The translations under genes were made by a program, and so were the position numbers. A stretch of DNA of 64,000 bases. Source: Lojkania enalia. Taxonomy: Eukaryota > Ascomycota > Dothideomycetes > Pleosporales. Positions 44,501 through 54,591 of this stretch are shown here, one piece after another. Where the stretch lies: the NCBI GenBank assembly GCA_010094045.1, contig ML986586.1:658859-722858 (forward strand). The letters run 5' to 3'. The notes below the pieces were generated by a model. That model was not told the DNA's origin and searched no databases. It was given only the letters and a program-made list of their open reading frames with translations. The stretch's first letter is position 1, and each line of letters begins with the position of its first letter.

Positions 44501-45153
44501 TAATAGCATCCTTCGGAAACAACTCATCTGGTGGGTTTGCAACTCAATCCGTTGTCGCCGGCTGGATCCGTCATTGGACATGGGCACGGGAGGGCAAGCG
44601 CCCTCTCCAACAATCCATTCAACTCTCGCATCCCGCTATTTTCGAGCTAGTAGGCCTGCCAAAAAACTACGACATGCTCACAGATGAGGCGATTCGCCGG
44701 AAGTGTCCCACAACGGGCAAGGAACTTACGGATCCTTGCGTCTGCCTGTTTTGTGGAGAAATCATGTGTGGGCAGGGCGTATGCTGCATGTCTGATAAAG
44801 GGAAGGGAGGCTGCATTCAGCATCAAGCAAAGTACATAGAATAACCCTTTATCGGTTAGTAACCCAGTGCTAACGAATATTACAGGTGTGGCGGCAATAT
44901 CGGCATCTACATCAACATCCGTAAATGCATGGTCCTGTTCCTCAACAACAATAACGGGACCTGGAATGTTGCTCCGTACCTCGATAAGCACGGTGAGGTA
45001 GATCCGACGCTACGGAGACACCATCAGCTCTTCTTGAACCAGAAGCGATATGATGCTTTACTGAGGAAGGTGTGGCTTGAGGGCGGGATTCAGAGTCTGA
45101 TTGCAAGGAAGTTGGAGGGCGAGATCAATAATGGTGGGTGGGAGACTTTGTAA
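38593..45153 (+). CDS. UBR1: E3 ubiquitin ligase UBR1 (N-recognin)
   Basis: Two exons, 38593-44831 and 44886-45153, join in frame over a 54-base intron to 2168 residues. The protein recognises N-degrons and ubiquitinates the substrate. The UBR box, a Cys/His zinc domain for basic N-terminal residues, lies at about 87-155 (CGHIFKSGEATYRCKTC, then GCCDCGDDEAW). A ClpS-like N-domain for bulky residues follows at about 235-320 (FALVLWNDEKHTVTDV). An acidic, Pro-rich insert lies near 410-530. The RING-H2 starts near residue 1358 (CIMCQEE) and resumes after a long insert with GCGHIMHYSCFEVYL and CPLCKALGN. The C-terminal autoinhibitory-type domain holds CLFCGEIMCGQGVCC and, in exon 2, CGGNIGIYINIRKCMVLFLN. 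The start MLISLPEQELCQQLRDLP fits fungal relatives. Without the intron the last 90 residues would be lost. Confidence 0.96.
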
Positions 45154-45433
45154 AAATACGAACGATGGTGGATGGAAGAATTTGTAGGAGTGTTTCTGAC
45201 TCGTGTACAAGAAGGAATTGCGGAAGTAGCTTAGATCACATAAGTGTTTGTTCCATGGTTTTCTATTTTTTTTTTTTTTTCCTAGTGTTGCGCTGGCCGG
45301 CACTTGGATGAATTTTACTTGCGGACTATACCTGGTGGACCAATGTCTGATGATAGAGCGGTGGTGGTACATTTATTTTACATCTCGTGCCTTATCCTCT
45401 AGACTCTCCAGACGAAGAGCTCTCCAATGTGTT

Positions 45434-47017
45434 CTATTCCGGCCTACCCTTGTCTTCAATTTCCTTTATATCTTCATACTCCAACTTCTTCTCTAACAAT
45501 GTATTCTTGGAAGCCCCCCGGTCCGAATTCCCAATATCCACAATCGCTTCCACACCCCTAAACCTTAGAAAATTGCCCTCAATCTCCCTCGTCTTTTCCG
45601 TCCTCAGCTTCGGGACCATGCGTCCAATCTCAATTTCATCACTAGGCGAATGGATCTCACCGGACTGTCTTCCAACATCTTCTCTCCGTATAAGCATCCT
45701 CCTCCTCTTCTTCGCCTCCCCCCAATTACTCAGCCGCTGACCAACAATCTCCCTCCAAGCCCGCAGCCTTGTTGCACCCTCGCTAAACCGCTCCAAATTC
45801 CACGTCCATTTGACCAAAGGCCCATACTCACCTCGACGGCAAACCTCGAATTCCTTCAAGATGTCATCGAGCAACTGGAGGGTGGCCGCGTTGAATTCTA
45901 TGCCCCCATTGTCCATGTCCTGGAGCAGTTCGTCGAGCATGTCGTAGGATCCATATTGAAGCCAGGCTGCGCGAAGAAGGATATTGTAGAGGCGGGTTGT
46001 TGCGCCTAGAGCGTACGAGGAGCGGCCGAGGGATTTTATGGTCGGAAGGATGGTGAAGGGGAGGCGGGAGGAAGGGAAGTTCGTGCGCAGGAGAGTTGCT
46101 GCGTGGACGAGGATGAGTGGGTAGTTTGGGAAGACGATGCGGATGTCCGTTGGCTGGAGCTTTTCTTTTGCCTTTTTTCCTTTGCGATTCTTTTTTGTCC
46201 TTTCGTTATCTTTTTCATTTTGAATAGATTCGGCAGAGTCGTCTTCTGTGGACTCTGGTTGTGTTGTGGTCGAGGCCTTCACTCGTGCTGGCTTGTTGTC
46301 CAAGTCTAGAAGCTGTATTTTGTTGAATACCTCTCGTTGTAGCACGTCACAGAGCTCTCTATCGGTCCTCGCCTTCTCCAACAGCTGGACTACTCTGTTC
46401 TTCTCTGCCTCTCGGGCCCCGGTGATCCGGACCGTTTCTATCGCTCTCTTGTTGCCCTCTCTCGCTTTCTCTTTCATCCTCTCTAATTGCTCCTTAGTCC
46501 CGCCTAGGACTTGCTGCGCCAGCTTCTTCATATCCTCGAGCGGCCTCGGCCGCTTGTCGGATTTCCGCCTTGCGTTATCCTGTATTATGTTATCGAAGAG
46601 TGTATCGAGCGAGGCGTCCACAACATTCTCATCGTCATCCTCCTCTGCATATTCATCGAACACCAAATCATCCCGCAAATCGAATGGGATGTCGCCTCGG
46701 GTTTGAGCGTCATTTCCAAACTTGTGTTGTAGCTTTCGGAAGGCGGCGCGCTCGGGGCCGGTTACGGTAGATTTGCGAGATGGCGTTGCTGCATCGTCGA
46801 GGTTTGGGAGGAGAGAATCGATATCATCAAAGGGAATATCGTGTGAAGCTCGAGATCGCGAGGATGCAGTGCGGCGAACGATGGGTCTCGAGTCGGTTCT
46901 CCATCGTTGGATGGTTGTTGTCTGATAAAGGAAGGGGACGAGAGATCTCGCGGGTGAGCTATTAGCAGGAACCCGGGTTCGAGACAAGGCTCGGAATGTA
47001 TTCGAGTGAACCGACAT
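45434..47017 (-). CDS. Mitochondrial RNA processing/translation factor, Mtf2-like
   Basis: A single exon of 527 residues. The first 60 residues are Arg/Ser/Thr-rich with few acids (MSVHSNTFRALSRTRVPANS), consistent with a mitochondrial presequence. A disordered acidic region follows (DDDIDS-like, EYAEEDDDEN), then a long helical part with RPRPLEDMKKLAQQVLGG. The best-conserved part is the C-terminal half: DIRIVFPNYPLILVHAATLL, FPSSRLPFTILPTIKSLGRS, ATTRLYNILLRAAWLQYGSY and LLQDMDNGGIEFNAATLQLL. That helical-hairpin pattern matches the Mtf2-like C-terminal domain. Budding-yeast Mtf2/Nam1 couples mitochondrial transcription with RNA stability and translation. Family assignment is from recalled motifs; a PPR-like description is the alternative. 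Confidence 0.78.
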   Translation of the reverse strand: MSVHSNTFRALSRTRVPANSSPARSLVPFLYQTTTIQRWRTDSRPIVRRTASSRSRASHDIPFDDIDSLLPNLDDAATPSRKSTVTGPERAAFRKLQHKFGNDAQTRGDIPFDLRDDLVFDEYAEEDDDENVVDASLDTLFDNIIQDNARRKSDKRPRPLEDMKKLAQQVLGGTKEQLERMKEKAREGNKRAIETVRITGAREAEKNRVVQLLEKARTDRELCDVLQREVFNKIQLLDLDNKPARVKASTTTQPESTEDDSAESIQNEKDNERTKKNRKGKKAKEKLQPTDIRIVFPNYPLILVHAATLLRTNFPSSRLPFTILPTIKSLGRSSYALGATTRLYNILLRAAWLQYGSYDMLDELLQDMDNGGIEFNAATLQLLDDILKEFEVCRRGEYGPLVKWTWNLERFSEGATRLRAWREIVGQRLSNWGEAKKRRRMLIRREDVGRQSGEIHSPSDEIEIGRMVPKLRTEKTREIEGNFLRFRGVEAIVDIGNSDRGASKNTLLEKKLEYEDIKEIEDKGRPE

Positions 47018-47666
47018 TGAGATGAGTTGAAGAATTTTGAATAGAAGATAGCTACATGGAAGGGGAGTGGTGCTGCTGAAAACGGAGCTCGAAGAAAAAG
47101 TTCCCAGGGCCAGCCGCTAGTGCTTCGCAGAGGCGCGGCCTCTGTAAGCTCCCATTGGCTAGACAGAACCTTCTGCAATGGGTGAGTTGGGGATCGATAG
47201 CATGGGAAAGAACTAGTCTTAGAGAAGATCTTCATCAGTTGAAGCATTTCACAATCTAAAATCGAAGGAAACAAAGCTACATCTTGCCAGTCATCAGAAA
47301 TTGATTTATCATTATCATTGAATTCCGCTAACGCACTATAGCCGTTAACAACGATCATACTACAACTACACTCTACCCAGGCAGGAAGAAGAAAGCGGGA
47401 GTATGAATGTAGGAGGCTCAAAATACAAGCATGGGTATAAGATGAAAACAATCGTCATGAAACAATGAACGCCGAGCAATGCAGTGTAGCTTATCTCAAA
47501 CCACAAAAACCAGTAACATCTTTTAGACTTTCGAATCCAGAATATCGCCAAAAGAATACCAACCAAAACACTTTACCTAATAGCATCGATCTCTTTAAGC
47601 TATCAAATTCGTTAGTAAAGATTGAAAGCGCCTAGCCATGTGCAGACTGTCAAGCACGTTCGTCTC
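47018..47666. other. Region between frq 3' end and Mtf2-like gene
   Basis: About 650 bases between the frq stop and the Mtf2-like start, both genes being on the minus strand. It should hold the frq 3' UTR and the Mtf2-like promoter. Open frames here are not convincing. Confidence 0.4.
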
Positions 47667-50600
47667 TCATCCCATTTTTTGGTTCTTTCGTTGTCCGTTC
47701 AGCGAGGTAGCTATGCTATCACTCGTCCGCGCCCTCTTCAGAATTTGACTGCGAGACGATAGGCTACCGCTAGATCTACTCCCCTTAACCCCAGTACCCT
47801 CATTCATAATAGACGTAGGGCTGTTGAACCCTGAGCCCCCTCCGGCAGTAGCGGCTGAACTTCCAGCGGGAATTTCCTCTGCTAGACGTTCCGCAAAAGA
47901 AGCATCATACTCACGTCCGCTAGCACGTACGCGGCTGGGGTCTAGTCGACGGGCTGCTACAAGGAAGTCAACGCTCTCGTCAGAATCTGAGTACTCGTCA
48001 TCTTCGTTATCTTCATCATCAGAGCCAATGTTGTGAGAAATCGACGCACCCCCTGTAGGAGAAATGTTTAGAAGTTGGAGGCCGGAAGCAGGAGCATGCT
48101 GGGAGGAGCTAGAGTCCGAGGGGCCGGAGGACACATCTGAATCTAGATCAGAATCGACGTCACCAGAAGACGTAGAATCGAAGGGAAGGAAAGACGGAGG
48201 TGGGAGAGCTGAACTGGGTAGATCCTTCCGTGCCGCGGAAACGATTCGCTCCTTGATCATAGTAGGCTGTGTGGTATGCTCATCATCAGAAGAAGTTTGC
48301 TCCTTGAGAGCATCCAGGATTGTTTGAGGATAAAGCTGCGATTGCTTCGTTTTATGTCGGGCGGCTTCTTGGGCTAAGCGCTGAGTACGAACTTGTGATC
48401 GCTTGACTCTGATGGCAAAATTGTCATCTGGCTGCACGCCTCCTAACCCGGAGACTTCAAATTCTATGTTATCCGGACTGTCTTCTGAGATATCATTTCG
48501 AAGTGCGTCTAGTGAAAATCCCAGTTCCTCTTCGCTAGACGTCGTGCATTCTCCTTGCTTTGAATCCAAGTCTATCAGCGAAACGTCCATAAGATCACCT
48601 GGTTGTCTTCCTTCAATGCTCCTCAATTCCGACGGGACCAATTGAGGAGCACCAAGAGGCTGAGTCGCAAAGCTCTTATACGAGGATGGATGCGCGATTG
48701 ATGCACCATGGCGGTCACCGCTCAAATCGGTGCAGAATTTGGCTTTACTATAAAATATCATGGGCCCGTCATCACGCCTCTTTCTGGAAGATGAACTTCG
48801 CATTGCTGAACTCCCAAACCCCGATGAATCACCACGATTCTGAGCTTGGGGAAATGAGTTGTTGGACGATATCATATCGAGATTATAGTAATCATCGTCA
48901 TCATCCGAATCGTCTTTATGGTAGAAGATAGGATTATAAGTGAACTTGTTCTGTTCCCTCTCTTTAATAGCGCGTGCGCTCCTTCGTGCTTGGCGCTCTG
49001 GATCGATCGAGGATGCGCCGCTTTCGCCACTATGTCCCGTTTTGATTCGTTTCACGGGGGATTTGGAACCGGACGAAGGATCCACATCGTAAGGTGAACT
49101 TCCGCTCAAGTGCTCTGACGAACTGCCACTGCTTCCTTTTGTCACATCAAGACCACCCTTCCATCGAACCTTACGCCCATCATGAGAAAGCTCGAGCCTT
49201 GAGCTGTGCTCAGTCACGGCATCCTTGACAAAATCTGGTGTAACATTAATGGTATGTAGCTGTGCCATGTTGATAAGTAGATTTAGATACAGCCAACCAT
49301 GGCCATCCTGTGGCGCATCTCCCGACGCCATGTCCGGGGGAGTAAATCCGAGATGACGAATATATTCCATATTCTCAGCAGGAACCTGAGCCCGGTACGG
49401 GTCCAAATCGAGTGGTCTGGTGGGGCGCTGGTCAGGCGACTTGCTGCCGGGGACGAAGTCTTGCTCCGTTACGGCTAAGGATGGACGAGTCCTCTGTAAT
49501 GCTTCGACGGGATCTTTACCAGAATAATCTTCTGCAGATCGTAATTGCATAATGCGTGCTTCACGATGACCCTCTCGCTGGTAATGCTGACCGCTTTCTT
49601 CTTTCGCTCTTCGATCCGCCATGGCTGCCGACTGGGCCACCTCCTCTTGCTGTATTGGCTGTGCGTGGTTCCCAGGTGCGGATGTCTTCCCCGCGAAGAT
49701 CTGTTCTAGACGACGTACCACCAATTTCTTCTTCGCCTTATCTGTCATTGGCGCACCTTGTCTCGGCAATAGAATACCGGGAATGTCATGTAAATAAGAA
49801 TGCACGTTCTGCTGTTGCCTATTATACTGCGATCTGGACATCTTGCGACGGTCACTGTCCTGGCCGGACGGCGCAGAGGGAGCAGTAGACGAATTTTGCC
49901 CAGAAGTAGACATTGACGCATAGCCGGATTCCGCAAATCGAGATGTAGATGAGGAAAGAGTCTTGTGTGTATTAAGAGGAGCAGCAAGCGCTGTTCCAGG
50001 ATAGTCGGTAATCCCTGTATCGTCGAGCGAGGCCGCAAACTTTTGGAGGGTTTCTTCTAATTCCCTCTTCTTGTGATCAGGCAGGCCATGAAATCGAACT
50101 TCAAAAAGTTTCTCATCCTGGAGGTGCTCATCATGTAGCTTTTCATATTTTCTCAGCCTCTGCCTCAATTTCTTGTTTGCGATAGTTAGATCGTCGATAA
50201 CGCTTCGAAAATCCTCCGTACTGCTACCGTCTGTTCCAAGCTGAGTCATGCCAGCAGATCGATAGGGCATTGTCGCCGACTGAAGATGTAGTCGGGTGTC
50301 GAGCCCTTCAGGCGGTGTTCCTGAGGATGAGGAGTTGCGGAGGAAGAAAGGGGGGTCATCTACATAATGTAAGCAGCTAACGGAAACCGACTGGGGGCCA
50401 CTCACTATCAACGAAAGACGTGTTGCTCTGAACAGCGTTGTTGGTGTTCTCAAACCATTTGCCCGCATCGCTACTCTCCCCTGAGCTGTGTTTGTTCACG
50501 ATCAAATTTGAAGAGACTGTCGAGGGCGGATTGGCCTTGTCGCTAGCAGGCGCATTCGGAGAACTCAGCGATGTGGCCCCCGCATGGACTTTTAGAGGCT

Positions 50601-50721
50601 TCGAAGAGAGCGCGGCGGGCGGACTATGGCGGAGAGAGACAGACTTGTGCGCGGGCGGGCGGCGAGGATGGTGTGCAGTCCGGCGCGCATGATGTCCTAC
50701 CGTGCTAGTAGGATCATTCAT
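47667..50721 (-). CDS. frq: Circadian clock protein FREQUENCY
   Basis: Two exons, 50721-50406 and 50359-47667, join in frame over a 46-base intron to 1002 residues, close to the roughly 990 of Neurospora FRQ. In the Neurospora clock FRQ with FRH and CK1 inhibits the White Collar complex that activates frq. Diagnostic parts are the N-terminal SSGESSDAGKWFENTN block, the coiled coil at about 155-220 (FRSVIDDLTIANKKLRQRLR and LFEVRFHGLPDHKKRELEET), MTDKAKKKLVVRRLEQIFAG, DQRPTRPLDLDPYR, ENMEYIRHLGF, GWLYLNLLINMAQLHTINVT (CK1-binding FCD region), a basic nuclear-signal-like KSPVKRIKTG, KFCTDLSGD of the FRH-binding region and GLGGVQPDDNF. The Ser-rich, Asp/Glu-rich C-terminal half fits heavy phosphorylation. 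ATG at 50721 gives the long form; Met residues further in could give shorter isoforms, as in Neurospora. Confidence 0.95.
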
Positions 50722-52706
50722 GTCTAATGGATGCTGGCCGATTGCGGGTAACTAGTATGTAAGATTCAAAAAGTCCATGAGTGTGAAGAGATGTATCGAT
50801 GCCGTTACAAGGGCTCCGGGTCCTGGTTGCTTGAAGCTGTGAGACAGTCAATCGCAGATTCTTTAGCGCTAGACGTTTAGTAGTTCAATAATTCAACAGC
50901 CTCGTATAATGACAAGGGCGATGGATTGTATATTGGACGAGCCCCAGAGTCGGCTCAATCTGAGCCAGAGGAGGGTGTTGCGGCGGGCGTGGATGCGGGT
51001 CGACGGGAGCTGAGGGCAGGCTCTAGGCTCAAGTATCGTGAGGTGGAGGGAGACTGCTGATGGTGGAGGGGGAGGGCAGCCCACCTGCCGAACGGACATG
51101 GGAGGATTATGGTGTCGCCGGCCATGGTGCGGATGAAACTTGGGTGCGATGAGTGCAAGTTGCTTTCGATTTCGAGGCCAGGCTTGGCGGGCATGACGAT
51201 CGAGCAGGGGCACTAGTTCTGGCCCGCGCGCTCCATCGCCGATGCGGGCAAGGCTTGCAACACCAAAACGGGCTACCATGGCAAACCGGCCTGGGCCATC
51301 GGTGATCGTGCCCGTCCACGCCACCTGTCCCCGACCCTGAGTCCCTGACACCGCCCGCCGCGTGCCACCACCACCACCACCATCGCTACCGTAGCCAGAG
51401 TTCCTGCTGTCCTGTCGCCTGTCCTGCTACTTGAGTACATGTAGCACCCTCGACGCCGTTTCCACGAGCCATGCACCCGTGCCCGGGCTCTCACTTCCTC
51501 CACGTCCACGCCAATCCACCCGCGACCGAGAGCGCTTGACGGCGCGACCCGCACTCCCACGCCCTGGCGCCACGTGATTGGACCGGGCCACCATTGCGAT
51601 CACGATCGTGCCATAATTGCCGGCGGACTGCCCTTCTCCGTTGGGCTGACAGCCCTGAGTGAGGTCATGTCTCGCGAGCCCGTGAAGTCCTCGGCTCTCC
51701 TGCGCTCGTGTTGCTGGACCCTGATTTCTGGCCACTGGCACGGGTTCGGCTCCTCTGTCCTTTGATTCGCAGTCAGACGCCACCGATGGAGCATAGAGTG
51801 GGTGCTCTGTATTGCTGACGGGCCAAGTGCTGCAGGAGCATCTCAGTCTACAGTGCAAATCGTTCCTTGTTCCGCGTCTCGAGAGGACCCTGAATTGCAG
51901 CCCAGCCAATAAGCCGCTATTTGTAAAGGATCGCGATGACCTGCATGCATTACCTATGTTTTGAGGCACCCTTTTTGGAGGCTAACGTCATAACCTCTGT
52001 ACGTTTGTGGGGAGCAACCCTTAGAACGACGTCAAAAGTTGGATGTCTAGTGTCTAGAAGGCTCGGTTACCACGGCACCCGTGCAGGGTGACGTCGGCTT
52101 ACGGGTTGACAAGCAAAGAGCATTCTGCGTCCTGTCGGATGAAGACGAAGAATAATGCACGGTTACCAAGACCGCTGCAATCACAGCCTCGCCCGCACCA
52201 CCCACCGGCGGACCCAGTTGACTTATAGCCCAAGCTATCGTGGGTTGCCACATGTTATCACGCAACTTGATCTGCTCTCGGTTTGAAGCTTCCCTACTCT
52301 ACAATACAGGCCTACACTGATGCAGCCAAAGACAATAGCTTCAAGTGAAAGATAGAGCTCGTATCTGGGTGTCTCCTTGTGCGCGAAGCTTCCGGGAGCT
52401 GAAGAACCTGTAGATATCTATGAGACGGCTGCTGCAGTCTCACCCGAACTCTACCTGGGATTTGCATATGTGCATATGGGCCTCGTAGGCTAGTAGGTAG
52501 AAGCGCTTCTTTTAGCCTATGGTTTTCCACCGTATCACCGCCTCGAGGTCTAGGCTTTACTCGAGCTAGGGGTGGGTATTGTGTGGAGGCAACCTCTTAG
52601 CAGGTAGGGATCGATCTTTGATCACAATATGATCAGTGATCTCGATTCTACTATTGTACGCAAATTATATATACAAAATATCGCCGTCCACTCGAAGAAG
52701 GCGTAT
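50722..52706 (-). promoter_or_regulatory. Long upstream region of frq with candidate light/clock motifs
   Basis: About 2 kb separates the frq ATG from the COQ9 stop. No gene with recognisable motifs lies here, though minus-strand open frames at 50893-51351, 51273-51560 and 51427-51969 could be uORFs if frq has a long 5' leader, as in Neurospora. Plus-strand motifs of the type CGATG plus 4-6 bases plus CAAG occur at 50797-50811, 51147-51159 and 51240-51252. They resemble, from memory, the Neurospora frq Clock box. Five GATC words cluster at 52609-52641. Function is inferred only. Confidence 0.45.
52609..52641. promoter_or_regulatory. GATC cluster, candidate White Collar binding region
   Basis: GATC occurs at 52609, 52613, 52620, 52631 and 52638, five copies in 33 bases, and the first two form GATCGATC. 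White Collar complex sites in Neurospora contain GATC-type cores. The cluster lies just past the COQ9 stop and about 1.9 kb upstream of the frq ATG, so it could equally be part of the COQ9 3' UTR by chance. Confidence 0.35.
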
Positions 52707-53524
52707 TCAGATTCTGACGCCTTTGCTCCTCAGAACATTCACTGCGGAATGACCGGTATAGTCTAGCCAATCGCCCATTGCTCCAAAAAACCCACCGATC
52801 TTCATAACATCCTCCAATCTTGCGTCCAGGAATTTCCCAGTTTCTATGAAGCCCTTTGATGTATCCTGGGTCATGAAGACCTCTGTCGCCGAATAGATCG
52901 CTGACAGGCTTGCTCGTTTCGTGTACCAGCTACTATCAACACTCTGATCGCCTGCAAGAAACCATATCTCGTCTGCAAGCCGTGCGAGCTCGGCTATAGA
53001 ATCCGGAGCATAGGTGGGTTGAGCCATGATCGCGATTGCCTAGTAGTTGTAAGCCCTATTGGTCGTGAAGATCGGGTTAGATTGTGAATTACTTCCTGCC
53101 ATCGGTGGATAATCGGTTCATTTGCGCACAGTCGTGCTAGTGTCAATGATCTGACTTTCGCCTCTATGCTTAGACTCTTCCCTTTTTCGCCTTCCGCTAG
53201 AAATTGTACCGAGTCCTTCAGCGCCAATCGCTGTGTGACAAGGTGATAGTAGATCAGATCGAAGACGCCTCGTGGTAGTAAGCTTGTGGAGACGTCCAAG
53301 TAACCTGCATCGCGGGCGCCCTGCGTGAGTGCTCCGGACGTGAAGCCATGAGTTGGGACGTGTGCTAAGGCGGCGGAGAGAATGGCAGATTCGGCTGGCG
53401 GGAAAGGCGGGGCCTGGTTGTACTCATAAGAGTGGTAAAGACACGCTCGACGCCAAAGAGCTGAACGACGAGAGGCTGCTCGGAAGCTTCCGAGAACCGA
53501 ATTAGATAATCGAACAGGTGCCAT
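52707..53524 (-). CDS. COQ9: Coenzyme Q biosynthesis protein COQ9
   Basis: Two exons, 53524-53093 and 53039-52707, join in phase 0 over a 53-base intron to 254 residues. The N terminus is a mitochondrial-type presequence (MAPVRLSNSVLGSFRAASRR). The body has ESAILSAALAHVPTHGFTSG, GARDAGYLDVSTSLLPRGVF, DLIYYHLVTQRLAL and, after the splice, IAELARLADEIWFLAGDQSV and WYTKRASLSAIYSATEVFMT, all typical of COQ9. The protein is a lipid-binding TetR-fold member of the CoQ synthome on the inner mitochondrial membrane and supports Coq7 hydroxylase. The end GDWLDYTGHSAVNVLRSKGV is also conserved. Without splicing the C-terminal helices would be missing. Confidence 0.93.
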
Positions 53525-54591
53525 GGTGGTGATGAAGTTTGCCGATGGTGGGAAGAGCGTTTAAGCTTCGCGAACGGAGCGCAGATCGCGGAGGTAGAAG
53601 GGGTGGAAATGGGATCTAGACCTCCGATCCTCAGAACAGGTCGTGACGCTCGTTAGCGAAAGCGGGAAGCTGCATGTGCCAAATTAGCGTCCGACTGAAT
53701 CGATTTGTCAATAAATGGTGGCTCCATGGGCTTTTGGAATTGCGATACTAAAACATGAGCGTCCTGAAAAACAGGATCTACAAGTGCTTTTTCCTGCCAG
53801 ACTCTAGCAATGAATAGTTGCCGCGGATCGAATACAGACATGGTTCTCGATTAATGTTTATTCATCGGACTTTTTGACGGCTACAGGACTCAAAAATCAA
53901 CACCTCTTCGTAATAGAATTCGACGTTCGATATCAATTAATGTAATCGGGAGTTTGCCAGTTCGAACCTAACCAACTTTCATGAACCTTATGAGGATTAC
54001 AAGAGCCATAGTACCTATCGGGGTCAATGTTCACTAGTTGCTTGTGTCATAGAAGGCTTCTTTACATTCGCTTGTGTGAGTCGCCTAAGGCAACGAGTGC
54101 ATTATAAGTCCTCAGGTGAACCTAAATGTCAATCAGCAACTTGCAATCTCCGTATCTGTCTATGTAGGCATAGCCCAGACAAACAAGAGTGATAGTTGTC
54201 TAACCTAAGACTGGACTATTAGTTGCGGTCCACGTGCTAATTAATACGCAAACGTCACGTGCGTACATGCTCGCGTTCCAACAGGGTTCTCGCGTAGCGA
54301 CGCGTCGCTATCAGCCGAACTTCCCCTCACACACCAAATCGACATGTACTGCTATTGTGAACTCCACGACAGCCCCGATAATTTCTGTATATTGCTATTG
54401 CTTTCTACGTCAGTTCCGTCCCCGGAATTGACACAGCTAATCCCATGCTAACAGACTTCAGACCAGGTTTGAGCATCATCACGGATTCAGTAGCGAAGAC
54501 CGGGTAACCTTTCGAGTGTCGTCGATATTCGCATCATCGATTCATAAGATTAAATACTACATCAGGCTTGCGGCAATTGAAACAATACGAC
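53525..54591. other. Divergent intergenic region
   Basis: Shared upstream region of COQ9 and CMR1. It contains one small minus-strand open frame (53653-53841), listed separately. No RNA gene was recognised. Confidence 0.4.
53653..53841 (-). CDS. Possible small protein of 62 residues
   Basis: An ATG-started frame, MSVFDPRQLFIARVWQEKAL, runs 62 codons to a stop after HAASRFR. Composition is ordinary for a protein, with no low-complexity sequence and a plausible amphipathic start. I do not recognise it. It lies in a divergent promoter region, so it may be a real small gene, a 5' exon of a longer transcript or chance. Confidence 0.25.
   Translation of the reverse strand: MSVFDPRQLFIARVWQEKALVDPVFQDAHVLVSQFQKPMEPPFIDKSIQSDANLAHAASRFR

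Noticed and set aside
50893..51969. Minus-strand open frames upstream of frq as independent genes
   Set aside because: GC-rich, overlapping in several frames and without motifs; at best uORFs of a long frq leader.
53940..54010. A GTTCGAA loop with short complementary arms suggestive of a tRNA
   Set aside because: The T-arm can pair only with two G-U pairs and no matching acceptor stem is found about 60 bases upstream.
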